DNA from: Ruegeria sp. HKCCD4315
Lineage (GTDB): Bacteria > Pseudomonadota > Alphaproteobacteria > Rhodobacterales > Rhodobacteraceae
Direction: 5' to 3'
DNA: 64,000 nt
Assembly (NCBI RefSeq): GCF_013112245.1
Contig: NZ_WVRN01000001.1
Location: 2,608,501-2,672,500 of the forward strand
Shown: positions 9,229 through 18,065 of the stretch, piece after piece
Layout of the letters: each line of letters opens with the position of its first letter
Position numbering within the stretch: position 1 is the stretch's first letter
Notes under the pieces: model-generated
Database searches by the model: none
Seen by the model: the letters and a program-made list of their open reading frames with translations, nothing else
Told to the model about the DNA's origin: nothing
Translations under genes and position numbers: made by a program

Positions 9229-10783
9229 GATGGGTCATGCTTTTCGCGCTCATTACAATGGGAAATTCTTCACGCACCTGGGTGTCCAAAGCGCCGAAAT
9301 AGTTGGGGAAATGACTGTTTAGAATAGAGTTGGCTTTGTCACGGGCGCGGTCCAGCAAATCTGTTTTGCCTTCGTTTTCCCATGTGTCTGTACGCTCACG
9401 ATCCATAAGTCGCGGATAGACGAATTCGCTGTTCATATAGTTCAGCGTGTGCGGGTTGCCGAGGAAATGGCCGGGGTCGATGGCGCAATCGTGGATCACA
9501 TCCACAGCCATGGTTTCATCCGTGACCTCTATCCCGCGCAACGACCGCAGGATCATTCCACCCGCTTCGTCATCGATGACCATACTTTCAAAACTACATC
9601 CCATGAGGCTACCGATCATACCGCCAAACTCGCAAAGGCGATTGGCACCGGCATGAGCAGCAAGCGTGAAGGTCAGCGCCTTTTCTAACCCGTATTGCGC
9701 GTCGGGCAATTTGGCATCGGTCATGCCTGCGCCAACGGATGTGGGCAGACCATAGAAGTTGCCCATTTGAATGGCAGCCGCGCCGATCAGGGCTTGTTCG
9801 CCGCTGCCACCGGTGAACGAGCCGCTGCGCAAATCAGTGATGAAGGGCCAGGCGGCAAAGCAAACCGGACAGCCTGGAGTGATGAGGTTTACGATGGCAA
9901 CGCAGGCCAGCGTTTCGGCCACGGTTTGTACCAACGTTCCCGCAAGCGTCGCGGGGGCTGTGGCCCCGGCTTGCGGAGGCACAGCCAGATCGACGGTGAG
10001 GCCAAGTTTGGCGGTATCAATCAGGATCTCCATGTTTTCCTTGCCGATCCGCAGCGGCGAAACCATTGGACAGCCGCCAAAAATGACGCTTGGCTTCTTC
10101 ATGAAAGCCCCTTCGCCACCCTGAGCCAAATCAAACATGCGGATGGCATGCGGGATATGGCTGCGGTCGCGAAAGGTCAGACAGGCAGGCTTTTGGCTGC
10201 CTGCGAGCATTGCATATATGGTGTTCATATCGTGAGCGAAATCATCGGTCACATCGGTAGCCAAAACTGTGTCGCCCAGCATATGGATGTTGTCCAAGCG
10301 GTCCACTAGTCGGGTGAAATCATAAACGTCGCGCAGAACCGATGGACGATAGGACTTGGTCTCGGAATCGAAGGTTGTGACGGCGGTGCCAGAGTTGGCG
10401 AAATAGACACTCTCGGCCGAGCAATGCATGTCGTCTTTGCCTTCACGCTCACCGCGGGCATAGACATAAAACTCTCTGGCGGCAGCCGCCAGGATGTCTT
10501 CCATAAGGGCGCGGGGGAAGCACAACCTATTGAGGTCATTCAAAACTGCGCCTTTGGGAAGCACCAGATCAAGCAATTCCGGGAAATGGTCGGTAACGCC
10601 CGTGTTTTCCAGAACGGTTAAGGCCGCTTGATGGATGTTCTCCATATCTGCTTGGGTCAGCGGTTTATAGCGGCCGCCACTTAGGCCTCCACGTACGGCC
10701 TCATTGCCCGTGGTAGCCTGTTGAACCTTTATGCGCGCGGCGCGTCCGCCGCCGCCGCGACGGCGTGATTTTGCCTCAGCCAT
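9221..10783 (-). CDS. MttB/MtgB-family (trimethylamine methyltransferase family) protein, non-pyrrolysine
   Basis: 520-residue TIM-barrel protein of the trimethylamine methyltransferase family. The N-terminus is basic and glycine rich (SRRRGGGGRAARIK), as in the family's bacterial branch. The frame is complete without an amber codon, so it belongs to the non-pyrrolysine group, whose studied members demethylate glycine betaine, proline betaine or carnitine with a corrinoid partner. The C-terminal signature DPGHFLGNPHT is present. It overlaps the Rieske gene (10776-12008) by 8 bp and the aminotransferase by 8 bp. No corrinoid protein gene is near, so the methyl acceptor is unclear. Confidence 0.9.
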   Translation of the reverse strand: MAEAKSRRRGGGGRAARIKVQQATTGNEAVRGGLSGGRYKPLTQADMENIHQAALTVLENTGVTDHFPELLDLVLPKGAVLNDLNRLCFPRALMEDILAAAAREFYVYARGEREGKDDMHCSAESVYFANSGTAVTTFDSETKSYRPSVLRDVYDFTRLVDRLDNIHMLGDTVLATDVTDDFAHDMNTIYAMLAGSQKPACLTFRDRSHIPHAIRMFDLAQGGEGAFMKKPSVIFGGCPMVSPLRIGKENMEILIDTAKLGLTVDLAVPPQAGATAPATLAGTLVQTVAETLACVAIVNLITPGCPVCFAAWPFITDLRSGSFTGGSGEQALIGAAAIQMGNFYGLPTSVGAGMTDAKLPDAQYGLEKALTFTLAAHAGANRLCEFGGMIGSLMGCSFESMVIDDEAGGMILRSLRGIEVTDETMAVDVIHDCAIDPGHFLGNPHTLNYMNSEFVYPRLMDRERTDTWENEGKTDLLDRARDKANSILNSHFPNYFGALDTQVREEFPIVMSAKSMTHHG

Positions 10784-12008
10784 GACCGGACATCCTTTGT
10801 TCTGGTTCCGGGCTGATCATGTTGAAATAGAAATCGTAGAAGTCCTGGATCGAGGTTTCCATCTCGCCCAAGGGGCCCGGTTGGAAGTATTGAGAATTTA
10901 CGCCGGACTGGTTGTGGCGAATGATGCGTTCGTCATCCAAAGATGTGACATGCCAAAGCCAGGTCAGGTCTTCTTTGTCGTAGTCTTCGCCTTCTTCGGC
11001 GTCAGCGCGAACCAGCCAGACCACCTGAATGTCGGTTTCCTGTAAGCCTCGTGGAATGAAGCGGTAGCCGACCATGTGATCCGAATAAATCAGGAACCAA
11101 TTCAATGGACCAATATCAAAGTCAGTTGCGCCACCGTCGAAGCCTTTGAGCGTTCCAAGCAATGGTGCAAGTGCCTCGCCCGATTGGCTGCCGGTTTTGT
11201 AGCCTTGGTAAAGCGGATAGCGACGATAGTACCCGCTGGTAAATGGGGTCAGCGCAGCGTCGCCGACAAGAGTCAATTCATTGGGTGACAGCCCGGCTAC
11301 TACAGCCCTAGCCTTTAGCGGCTCGACCAAACCAGCCATGTCTTGCGGTGATTTCAAGCTATGGGAGCGAGAATACTCTTTGTGCGCTGGCCCGCAGTGG
11401 TAGCATTCAAGGTAGTTCTCAACCGCTAGTTTCCAATTCGCGGGAACAGGAAATGACGCGGTATGCGCTACTTTCAAATCGTTCAGGCCATAGGGTTCGA
11501 CGAGTGGCTCAAGTTTGCTGAGGACAGGATCAAGTAATGGGGTGTTTGCATCGGCACAGACAAAGATCAGGCCCTTGAAGACACTCACCTGAACGGGAAG
11601 AAGCCCAAACTTTGACGGGTCGAATTGTTCCCCCATATTGTGACTTGCACGAAGTTTTCCTGATAGCTCATATGTCCATGCGTGGTAGGGGCAAACAAGA
11701 ACGCGGGCGTTGCCGGACTGTTCAGTGCAGACGCGAGATCCGCGATGGCGGCAGACATTCAAATGAGCACGAATATCGCCATCGCGGTCGCGAACAATGA
11801 TAATGCTCTCCGGGCCATAGTCGAACAGGAAGTAGTCACCGAGGCTTGGGATTTGACTGACATGCCCTGCCCAAAGCCAGTTGCGGTTCCAGACCCGGGC
11901 GATGTCATAGTTATAGATGTCTTGGGAGGTATAGAATTCGCGCGGCAGGGCGTGGCCGTACTGGTGCGAGGCTATTAGCGCATCCAACTCAAAAGGTCGG
12001 CTGTTCAT
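10776..12008 (-). CDS. Rieske-type quaternary-amine monooxygenase, alpha subunit (GbcA/CntA-like)
   Basis: Aromatic-ring-hydroxylating-type oxygenase of about 410 residues. The Rieske [2Fe-2S] ligands are Cys86, His88, Cys106 and His109 (CRHRG and CPYHAW). The mononuclear iron site has His204 and His209 in ECYHCGPAH, with Glu201 where ring dioxygenases have the bridging Asp; Glu at this site is known from carnitine oxygenase CntA. This points to oxidative N-demethylation or C-N cleavage of a betaine. The start at 12008 (MNSRPFELD) follows GGAGGAAACGAG and overlaps the upstream stop as ATGA; a reading from 12047 has no support. A reductase partner is not in the operon. Confidence 0.88.
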   Translation of the reverse strand: MNSRPFELDALIASHQYGHALPREFYTSQDIYNYDIARVWNRNWLWAGHVSQIPSLGDYFLFDYGPESIIIVRDRDGDIRAHLNVCRHRGSRVCTEQSGNARVLVCPYHAWTYELSGKLRASHNMGEQFDPSKFGLLPVQVSVFKGLIFVCADANTPLLDPVLSKLEPLVEPYGLNDLKVAHTASFPVPANWKLAVENYLECYHCGPAHKEYSRSHSLKSPQDMAGLVEPLKARAVVAGLSPNELTLVGDAALTPFTSGYYRRYPLYQGYKTGSQSGEALAPLLGTLKGFDGGATDFDIGPLNWFLIYSDHMVGYRFIPRGLQETDIQVVWLVRADAEEGEDYDKEDLTWLWHVTSLDDERIIRHNQSGVNSQYFQPGPLGEMETSIQDFYDFYFNMISPEPEQRMSGHG

Positions 12009-14068
12009 CTCGTTTCCTCCAAATCGATTATCTCGCGGCGAAACCAATCCTGATCTGCTTCTGCCTTGGGGCGTTCAAAATCACGGGCCGCGCGGTGGCC
12101 CGCGAAGACTGCGTCGACGATCAGCCCTGGAGAAGCGGCATCGCCAATAAGTTCGACGGTTTTCAACCTGAGCCCGCGCAAGCTGTCATATAGCGTCGTC
12201 TCACGCTGACGTTCAGTGACCAGAATTGTCGAGGCACATGGAATATCCATTTCGCGACCAGTAAAGGCACAACCGATGCGGGCCATGTCACCTTGAACCG
12301 CCGTCAGCACCTGATTACAACGAATGTCGATACCAAGCTCCATCAGACGGGCCTGAATGCGAGGCTGCTCCAAAGTATTGATGGAGTAAGCTGAAACCAA
12401 ACTCTCCGGCGTGACAAAGACCACCTGGTATCCTGCAGTCGCAAGTTTTTCGGCGATCACTCCTGCCAGATAGATATGATCGTCATCATAGATCATGACC
12501 GGGCCATCCGGCGGTAGAACACCATTCATGATGTCATCAGGCGTCAGCACATTGGCGCTTTGCTCGATCTGTGGCACATGGCGCTGGGTGTTACGGCCCA
12601 TGCCGTCGGTTCGCCAAAGGCTGCCGGTGGCCACAAAGACGTGTTCGACGCCCAGCTCTGCCACTTGATCGCCATTAAGCCTGCTGTCAGTGAACAGCTG
12701 AACGTTGCCGCGTTGCTTTAAATCATGCAGACGATAGTCGACGACGCGGGACCAAGCTGCGAGGCCGGGAAGTTTGCTTTCCTTCGTAACCCGCCCGCCC
12801 AATTCGGCTGACGCCTCGGCCAACGTCACCTGATATCCTCGCCTTGCCAACTGCATGGCGCATTCAAGACCGGCAGGGCCACCGCCAACAACCAAAGTGT
12901 CCGCGTTGCTCTTTTTCGGCGCGATGATCTCGGGGTGCCAACCGCGCCGCCATTCCTCACCCATGGTGGGGTTTTGAGTGCAGCGGATCGGGATGCCCAG
13001 ATTGTCGGATGAGACGCAGATATTGCAGCCGATACATTCGCGGATTTCGTCAATGCGACCCTTCTCAATCTTTTTCGGAATGAACGGGTCCGCTATGGAA
13101 GGTCGCGCGGCTCCGATAAGGTCGACAATTCCCTTATGGACCATCGACAACATCATGTCAGGCGACGTCAGGCGACCGACACCAACCACAGGTTTGCGGG
13201 TGATCTGCTTAACGTGGGACAGAAACGCGTTCTGATATCCGTCCTCTGGCTGAAAACGAGTCGTGGCACTGTCATTGGACCAGTCAGCCACATTCACATC
13301 CCATAGGTCAGGAAGATCAGCCAAGAGCTCGACAATGGCGCGGCCTTCTTCTGCTGCCTGCATGCCCCCGGCACCCATCATCTCATCAATAGCAAAACGT
13401 AACGCCACAGCGCAGCTGTCGCCCACGGCTTCGTGAGTGTCTTCCAGCAGTTCACGTGTCAGACGCACGCGATTTTCGAGCGACCCACCATATTCATCGC
13501 TACGCTGGTTCATATGTGGCAGCATGAAATGCTGCGCCAATGTCATGTTGTGCCCGGCATACACATAAATGATGTCAAACCCGGCATCTTTCGCGCGCAA
13601 GGCGGCCTCGCGGTGCCAACGGCGGAATTCCCGAATGTCGGCCTTATCCATAGCCTGCGCCTGCTTGGGGTGTGTCGTGTCGACGGACATTTCGGAAGGC
13701 GCAAGAACCGGGGCGCGGGTTAGCAGGTTTTGCGCATGATTGCCGTTATGAACCAGCTGGATAGCCGCCAGTGCACCATGTGCATGTACTGCGTCTGTCA
13801 TCAGCCGCAACGCGGGCACATCGCGCGCGTCCCATAGCCGCCCTTCGGCGTAAGGAGAAAGGTCAGAAGTCGGGTGAATCTCGGTCTCCTGATTGGAAAC
13901 CACCGCCCACCCGCCTTCGGCCTTCATTCCACGAACGGCAGCATCCGCCCTTGGTCGGAGGTGCCCCAACCCGGTGCAATGAGGCACCTGATAGAAGCGG
14001 TTCCTGGCAGTGACTGGCCCGATCTGAACCGGTTCCAAGAGCATAGCATATGGGTTCGCGTCTGACAT
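12005..14068 (-). CDS. DgcA-like FMN/FAD iron-sulfur N-demethylase
   Basis: About 687-residue flavoenzyme with an N-terminal old-yellow-enzyme TIM barrel binding FMN (1-330), a Cys cluster CIGCNICVSSDNLGIPIRC for [4Fe-4S] around residue 345, and a C-terminal FAD/NAD domain with VVGGGPAGLECA. Length, motif order and blocks such as RRGWHPE agree with dimethylglycine and stachydrine demethylases (DgcA type), which remove methyl groups from tertiary amines left by a Rieske oxygenase. ATG at 14068 is preferred with AGGAAA upstream; a GTG six bases earlier is possible. The Rieske gene starts in its stop codon, so the two are translationally coupled. Confidence 0.9.
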   Translation of the reverse strand: MSDANPYAMLLEPVQIGPVTARNRFYQVPHCTGLGHLRPRADAAVRGMKAEGGWAVVSNQETEIHPTSDLSPYAEGRLWDARDVPALRLMTDAVHAHGALAAIQLVHNGNHAQNLLTRAPVLAPSEMSVDTTHPKQAQAMDKADIREFRRWHREAALRAKDAGFDIIYVYAGHNMTLAQHFMLPHMNQRSDEYGGSLENRVRLTRELLEDTHEAVGDSCAVALRFAIDEMMGAGGMQAAEEGRAIVELLADLPDLWDVNVADWSNDSATTRFQPEDGYQNAFLSHVKQITRKPVVGVGRLTSPDMMLSMVHKGIVDLIGAARPSIADPFIPKKIEKGRIDEIRECIGCNICVSSDNLGIPIRCTQNPTMGEEWRRGWHPEIIAPKKSNADTLVVGGGPAGLECAMQLARRGYQVTLAEASAELGGRVTKESKLPGLAAWSRVVDYRLHDLKQRGNVQLFTDSRLNGDQVAELGVEHVFVATGSLWRTDGMGRNTQRHVPQIEQSANVLTPDDIMNGVLPPDGPVMIYDDDHIYLAGVIAEKLATAGYQVVFVTPESLVSAYSINTLEQPRIQARLMELGIDIRCNQVLTAVQGDMARIGCAFTGREMDIPCASTILVTERQRETTLYDSLRGLRLKTVELIGDAASPGLIVDAVFAGHRAARDFERPKAEADQDWFRREIIDLEETR

Positions 14069-14095
14069 GTTCACGCGTTTTCCTGTGTTTGTGTT

Positions 14096-14115
14096 CCGGG
14101 GCTGGTTGGCCCCGG
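14096..14115 (-). terminator. Intercistronic stem-loop after the solute-binding-protein gene
   Basis: Perfect 7-bp arms CCGGGGC (14096-14102) and GCCCCGG (14109-14115) around a 6-base loop. There is no U-run, so it is more likely a transcript-stabilising or partial-termination hairpin that keeps the binding-protein message more abundant than the downstream enzymes. It lies between the stop of the binding protein (14129) and the DgcA-like start (14068). Confidence 0.7.
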
Positions 14116-14128
14116 AGATATTGTTGAA

Positions 14129-15190
14129 TCAGAAGCCGGCTTTGATCCGTTCAAACTCCGCCAGCATTTTTGCCTCAAGCTCGGGGTTCACCGCATCAAA
14201 GAACAAACTGCCCTCGAAGAAGCTTTTTGGATCGGAGAAACCATAGGCTTCGATGTTGGCCTGATCGGCAACTTCGAACGCTTTTGCGTTGGAATGCGGG
14301 TAGCCCCAGTTGTCGATGATGTACTGACCGCTGGCCGGGTCGGTAAGCGCGTTCAACAGATCATAGACCTGATCGACCGGTGTCGTGGATGATTTCAGAT
14401 GCACATAGCCGCACGCCCAGGTCGCGATACCCTTGTCGACGTCTCGCATCATCGCGGCCGGCACCTCATTCCAGATCAGGTTTAGTTCTGACTGGTTCCA
14501 GGCCCAACCCAATTCGATCTCGCCGCTGGTCATAGCCTGGTCAAACTGACCTGCGTCGGACCAGTAAAAGCGCATGTTCGGGTGGATCGAGCGCAGGAAG
14601 TCAGACGCTTCCTTGAACTGCTCGTCGCTCAAGTTGGTGTAGTCGTCAGCATTTCCAGTAGCCAGCGCCGCTAACGCATACGCAGATGATGCGGCATCCG
14701 GGATAGCGATCTTACCGGCATAGGCCGGGTCGGCCAGCAATTGTAGTGAGATATCGTCGCCCGAGATCTTGTCGGTGCGATAGATAATGCCCGTGTTCCC
14801 CCATTCGAACGGCAACATGTAAAGCTGGCCGTCCAGAACGATGGCGTCGACCTCCTTGATCTCGGGCAGTACATCGGCCCAATTGGTCAGTTTGCTTTCA
14901 TCCAGCGGCTGAATCAGATCTGCTGCGACCCATTTTCTGACCGCGTCGGAACAAGGATGTGCCAGATCAGCAGTAAAACCGGAACTCAGCTTGGTAAAGG
15001 CTTCTTCCTGGCTTCCGAAATAGGAATAGCTCGGTGCCTCATTCCCGTATTTTTCCATGTAGCTGGCAAAGAAGCCCGGGTCTTCATATCCCGACCAGTC
15101 AAAAACCGTCAGATCAGCTCCACCGGCGCTGGCGCTTCCTGCACTTATCGCCGTCGCACATGCGAAAGCCGCAATTCCCTGAAGTTTCAT
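14129..15190 (-). CDS. Spermidine/putrescine-type (PotD-like) substrate-binding protein
   Basis: About 353-residue periplasmic binding protein. A signal peptide is clear (MKLQGIAAFACATAISAGSASA, cut after about residue 22), followed by TVFDWSGYEDPGFF, typical of the PotD/PotF cluster. The start at 15190 follows GGAGGAAAAA directly; the frame continues upstream to 15262 without a ribosome site. It is fourth in the operon, after two permeases and an ATPase. In this context the ligand is more likely a methylated amine or betaine than a polyamine, by inference from the demethylases downstream. Confidence 0.92.
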   Translation of the reverse strand: MKLQGIAAFACATAISAGSASAGGADLTVFDWSGYEDPGFFASYMEKYGNEAPSYSYFGSQEEAFTKLSSGFTADLAHPCSDAVRKWVAADLIQPLDESKLTNWADVLPEIKEVDAIVLDGQLYMLPFEWGNTGIIYRTDKISGDDISLQLLADPAYAGKIAIPDAASSAYALAALATGNADDYTNLSDEQFKEASDFLRSIHPNMRFYWSDAGQFDQAMTSGEIELGWAWNQSELNLIWNEVPAAMMRDVDKGIATWACGYVHLKSSTTPVDQVYDLLNALTDPASGQYIIDNWGYPHSNAKAFEVADQANIEAYGFSDPKSFFEGSLFFDAVNPELEAKMLAEFERIKAGF

Positions 15191-15207
15191 TTTTTCCTCC
15201 CATTGTC

Positions 15208-16305
15208 TTATTCTGTGTCTGTGCCAAGATCGATCACGCTGGCGCTTTGGACTCCCAGCCAAACTGCGTCGCCGCGATTGAAATCAACCGTGTGAAAGTA
15301 GTTCGGAACCGAGACCGCGATCGGCGCGTCGGCTTCCTCAACCTGAATGTGGTAGTGAATGTTCTCGCCATAAAAGGCCACATTGCTGACTTTGCCCTGA
15401 ACGGTTGATGGATAGTCTTCGGGTTTATCAGCGGTGATTTCTAATTGTTCGGGTCGAATACCGATGTTCATATCTCGGGCGCTGGTTGCAACGTTGGGGT
15501 TTCTTCCAATTTCCATTTGGCCAAAGGCCTTCGCGTGGATTGAAAGCGTATCGCCATTTTCCTTTAGCAACTGGGCAGGCAGAATGTTCATCTCACCGAT
15601 GAAACTGGCGACCTGCTGATCGCAAGGCCGGGCGTAAAGCGTTGTTGGCGTATCCACCTGCTTGAGGCGCCCATTGAACATCACGCCTATGCGGTCAGAC
15701 ATTGTCATCGCCTCGTATTGGTCGTGTGTGACCATCACAAAGGTAATACCCAGCGATTGCTGCAGATGGCGCATTTCAAATTGCATCTGCTCGCGCAGCT
15801 TCTTGTCCAAGGCCGACAAGGGCTCATCCAGCAACAATACTTTGGGTCGCATGATCAGCGCGCGGGCGAGCGCCACCCTTTGCCGTTGCCCGCCTGACAA
15901 CTCACTTGCGCCGCGATCCTCAAGCCCCCCCAACTCGACCATTTCCAAGGCTTCGGCTACGCGCTGGTCGATTTCGGCTTTGGGGGCCTTACCGCGTAAT
16001 CCATAGGCCACGTTGTTCCCGACATTCAGGTGCGGGAAGATAGCATAGCTCTGAAATACCATGTTGGTCGGCCGGTTATTGGCAGGCACACCATCCATAT
16101 CCTGACCGTCGATCAGCACAGTGCCTTTGGTCGGCTCTTGGAATCCCGCGATCATCCTCAATACCGTGGTTTTGCCACATCCCGATGGGCCGAGGAGTGA
16201 GAAAAACTCGCCTTCTTTAAGATCGAGATTGATCCCGCTAGCCGCCAGGAATGTACCATAGCGCTTTTCGACGCCCCTGAGTTCTATGATGTTTTTGTCT
16301 GTCAT
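15208..16305 (-). CDS. ABC transporter ATP-binding protein (PotA-like)
   Basis: 365-residue ATPase with Walker A GPSGCGKTT (about 39-47), Q-loop, signature LSGGQRQRVALARAL, Walker B VLLLDEPLSALD and a C-terminal TOBE regulatory domain. It powers the importer made by the neighbouring permeases. The start codon overlaps the stop of the PotC-like permease gene as ATGA at 16302-16305, so translation is coupled. The binding-protein gene follows after 17 bp. Confidence 0.95.
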   Translation of the reverse strand: MTDKNIIELRGVEKRYGTFLAASGINLDLKEGEFFSLLGPSGCGKTTVLRMIAGFQEPTKGTVLIDGQDMDGVPANNRPTNMVFQSYAIFPHLNVGNNVAYGLRGKAPKAEIDQRVAEALEMVELGGLEDRGASELSGGQRQRVALARALIMRPKVLLLDEPLSALDKKLREQMQFEMRHLQQSLGITFVMVTHDQYEAMTMSDRIGVMFNGRLKQVDTPTTLYARPCDQQVASFIGEMNILPAQLLKENGDTLSIHAKAFGQMEIGRNPNVATSARDMNIGIRPEQLEITADKPEDYPSTVQGKVSNVAFYGENIHYHIQVEEADAPIAVSVPNYFHTVDFNRGDAVWLGVQSASVIDLGTDTE

Positions 16306-17090
16306 CTGACCTCTGATGCGGATGAGCGGCGCCGGAAATACTCAGCCAGCACCAAAAGCAGGACCGATGTAAGCAGCAGGATAGAGCCTAGGGCCAAAAC
16401 GTTTGGAAGCTTGGCGGGGAAGCGAATCTGGCTCCAGATGTATACTGGCAAGGTTGGTTGGTTGCCGGACAGGAAAAAGGCGAGGACGAATTCGTCGAAG
16501 CTGACTGTGAAAGTGACCAACAAACTGGCTACGATACCCGGGGAAACGACCGGAAGCGTCACGCGGCGGAAGGTGTCGAACACGCCGACGCCCAGATCGT
16601 AAGATGCTTCCTCCAGCGACGCATCGAAGTCATCGAACGCAGACTTCAGGATCGAGACGGAAAACGGCAGTGCAAGAAATGTATGGCCCAGAACGACGGT
16701 CAGCAAAGACGGCTTGAGTCCGACAAACAGAAACAGAACCAGCATTGAAGAAGCAACTATAATGCCGGGAATAACCAAAGGCAGCATCACCAGACCTTCG
16801 GCAGCACGCTGACCCCGAAAACGGTACCGAACAAAGGCGCGAGCGGCGAACAACCCCATTGCGGTAGACAGAAGTGCCACGACGGTGCCGACGCCAAGCG
16901 AATTCCAAAGGGCCTGGATCAAGGTATCCTGTTCGCCCAGCTTCCGATACCAGTCCAGCGTCCAGCCCTTGATCGGAAAGGCAACTATTGTGCCGCTATT
17001 GAATGAAAACAAGGGCAGAAAAAGGACGGGCAGGTAAAGAAAAACCAAATACAGAAAAGCGTAGGCTGTCAGGGTCGAAGGGCGTCTCAT
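16302..17090 (-). CDS. ABC transporter permease (PotC-like)
   Basis: 262-residue inner-membrane protein with about six helices. The EAA loop of the spermidine/putrescine class is seen as EEASYDLGVGVFDTFRRVTLP (about 160-180). It pairs with the PotB-like permease gene, whose stop codon it overlaps by 4 bp (17087-17090). It forms the translocation channel for the amine importer. Confidence 0.93.
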   Translation of the reverse strand: MRRPSTLTAYAFLYLVFLYLPVLFLPLFSFNSGTIVAFPIKGWTLDWYRKLGEQDTLIQALWNSLGVGTVVALLSTAMGLFAARAFVRYRFRGQRAAEGLVMLPLVIPGIIVASSMLVLFLFVGLKPSLLTVVLGHTFLALPFSVSILKSAFDDFDASLEEASYDLGVGVFDTFRRVTLPVVSPGIVASLLVTFTVSFDEFVLAFFLSGNQPTLPVYIWSQIRFPAKLPNVLALGSILLLTSVLLLVLAEYFRRRSSASEVR

Positions 17091-17968
17091 CTTATACGCC
17101 TCCCTAGCCGGGTGGCGGTAATTACAAACACTATAGCGACAAAGCCAACCGATAGCATCGCGATCAGTGAAAGGGTGGCGCCGAGTGGCCAGTTGTTGGC
17201 GGCCCCGAACTGCACCTGAATTAGGTTGGCGATCATCTTCCCGTCCGACCCTCCAACAAGTGCCGGGGTCACATAGTCACCTACCGTGGGGATAAATATG
17301 ATCAGACAAGCAGCAATAATCCCTGGGATGGTTAGTGGCAGCGTCACCCGCATGAAGCGTTGAAAAGGGCTGTTACCGAGGTCGGTGGCGGCTTCTAGTA
17401 AACTTGGATCGATCTTCTGCAATGAGACATAGATCGGCAGGATCGCAAATGGCGCCCAGGCATGAGCAAGCGTCAGCACGACTGCAAATTCATTGTAGAG
17501 AAGGAAGTCCAGCGGTTCGTCAATCAAGCCAAGCATCAACAGTGCGGAGTTCATCACTCCATTGAACCCTAGAATGAGTTTCCAGGCAAAAACGCGCAGG
17601 AGGTAGCTAGACCAGAATGGAATGGTGATGAGCAGAAGCCAGATGGTCTTTTTCCGGGCCTTCATCGCGATGAAATAAGCGATGGGATATGCCAGTGCGA
17701 CGGTAACTGCTGTTACTGCTCCGGCAATCCAGATCGACCTTAGCATCAAGTGTCGGACCAGAGGATCTGCAAACGCGTCGCTATAATTTTTTAGTGTCGG
17801 CGTCTTATCGAGCGTTACGTAAGATTGCGTCCAGAACGAATAGGCGATCAGGATCAACAATGGAGCCGTCACCAGAAAACCCACATAAGCCGTGGCTGGT
17901 GCGCTGAGGGTATAGCCCCGGGATGCTTCGCTACGAAAGATTACCCAACCTCCTTTCCGGATTTTCAC
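17087..17968 (-). CDS. ABC transporter permease (PotB-like), first gene of the amine operon
   Basis: About 284-293 residues, about six membrane helices, EAA loop EAATDLGNSPFQRFMRVTLPL. The start is unusual. The only standard start in frame is GTG at 17968, with no ribosome site and 7 bp from the operator. A very strong site, AAAGGAGGT, lies inside that reading, and seven bases after its GGAGG comes an in-frame ATC at 17941-17939 (IFRSEASRGYTLS). Initiation at ATC, or a GTG leader peptide, are both possible. The operon continues leftward to 7870. A BetI-like regulator is divergent. Confidence 0.88.
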   Translation of the reverse strand: MKIRKGGWVIFRSEASRGYTLSAPATAYVGFLVTAPLLILIAYSFWTQSYVTLDKTPTLKNYSDAFADPLVRHLMLRSIWIAGAVTAVTVALAYPIAYFIAMKARKKTIWLLLITIPFWSSYLLRVFAWKLILGFNGVMNSALLMLGLIDEPLDFLLYNEFAVVLTLAHAWAPFAILPIYVSLQKIDPSLLEAATDLGNSPFQRFMRVTLPLTIPGIIAACLIIFIPTVGDYVTPALVGGSDGKMIANLIQVQFGAANNWPLGATLSLIAMLSVGFVAIVFVITATRLGRRIR

Positions 17969-17975
17969 GAGTCAC

Positions 17976-17995
17976 TAATGGACGATCGTCCATTA
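17976..17995. promoter_or_regulatory. Perfect 20-bp palindromic operator (TetR/BetI type)
   Basis: TAATGGACGATCGTCCATTA is a perfect palindrome. It lies between the TetR gene (start 18066) and the transporter/demethylase operon (start near 17968), where it could control both. The core resembles the ATTGGACG-type half-sites described for BetI. Binding by the adjacent TetR protein is inferred from position. Confidence 0.85.
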
Positions 17996-18065
17996 AATGT
18001 TGCGCCAGAACGGTCTTTCGTGTCAATCTTCCTGTGAGATAGACTTGAGGGATGCCATCAAGAGG

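Noticed and set aside
9695..10309. 204-codon plus-strand open frame opposite the first MttB gene
   Set aside because: Antisense to a well supported gene; composition typical of a shadow frame.
9221..10783. Pyrrolysine-containing MttB
   Set aside because: The frame has no internal TAG, as also for the copy at 46476-48023.
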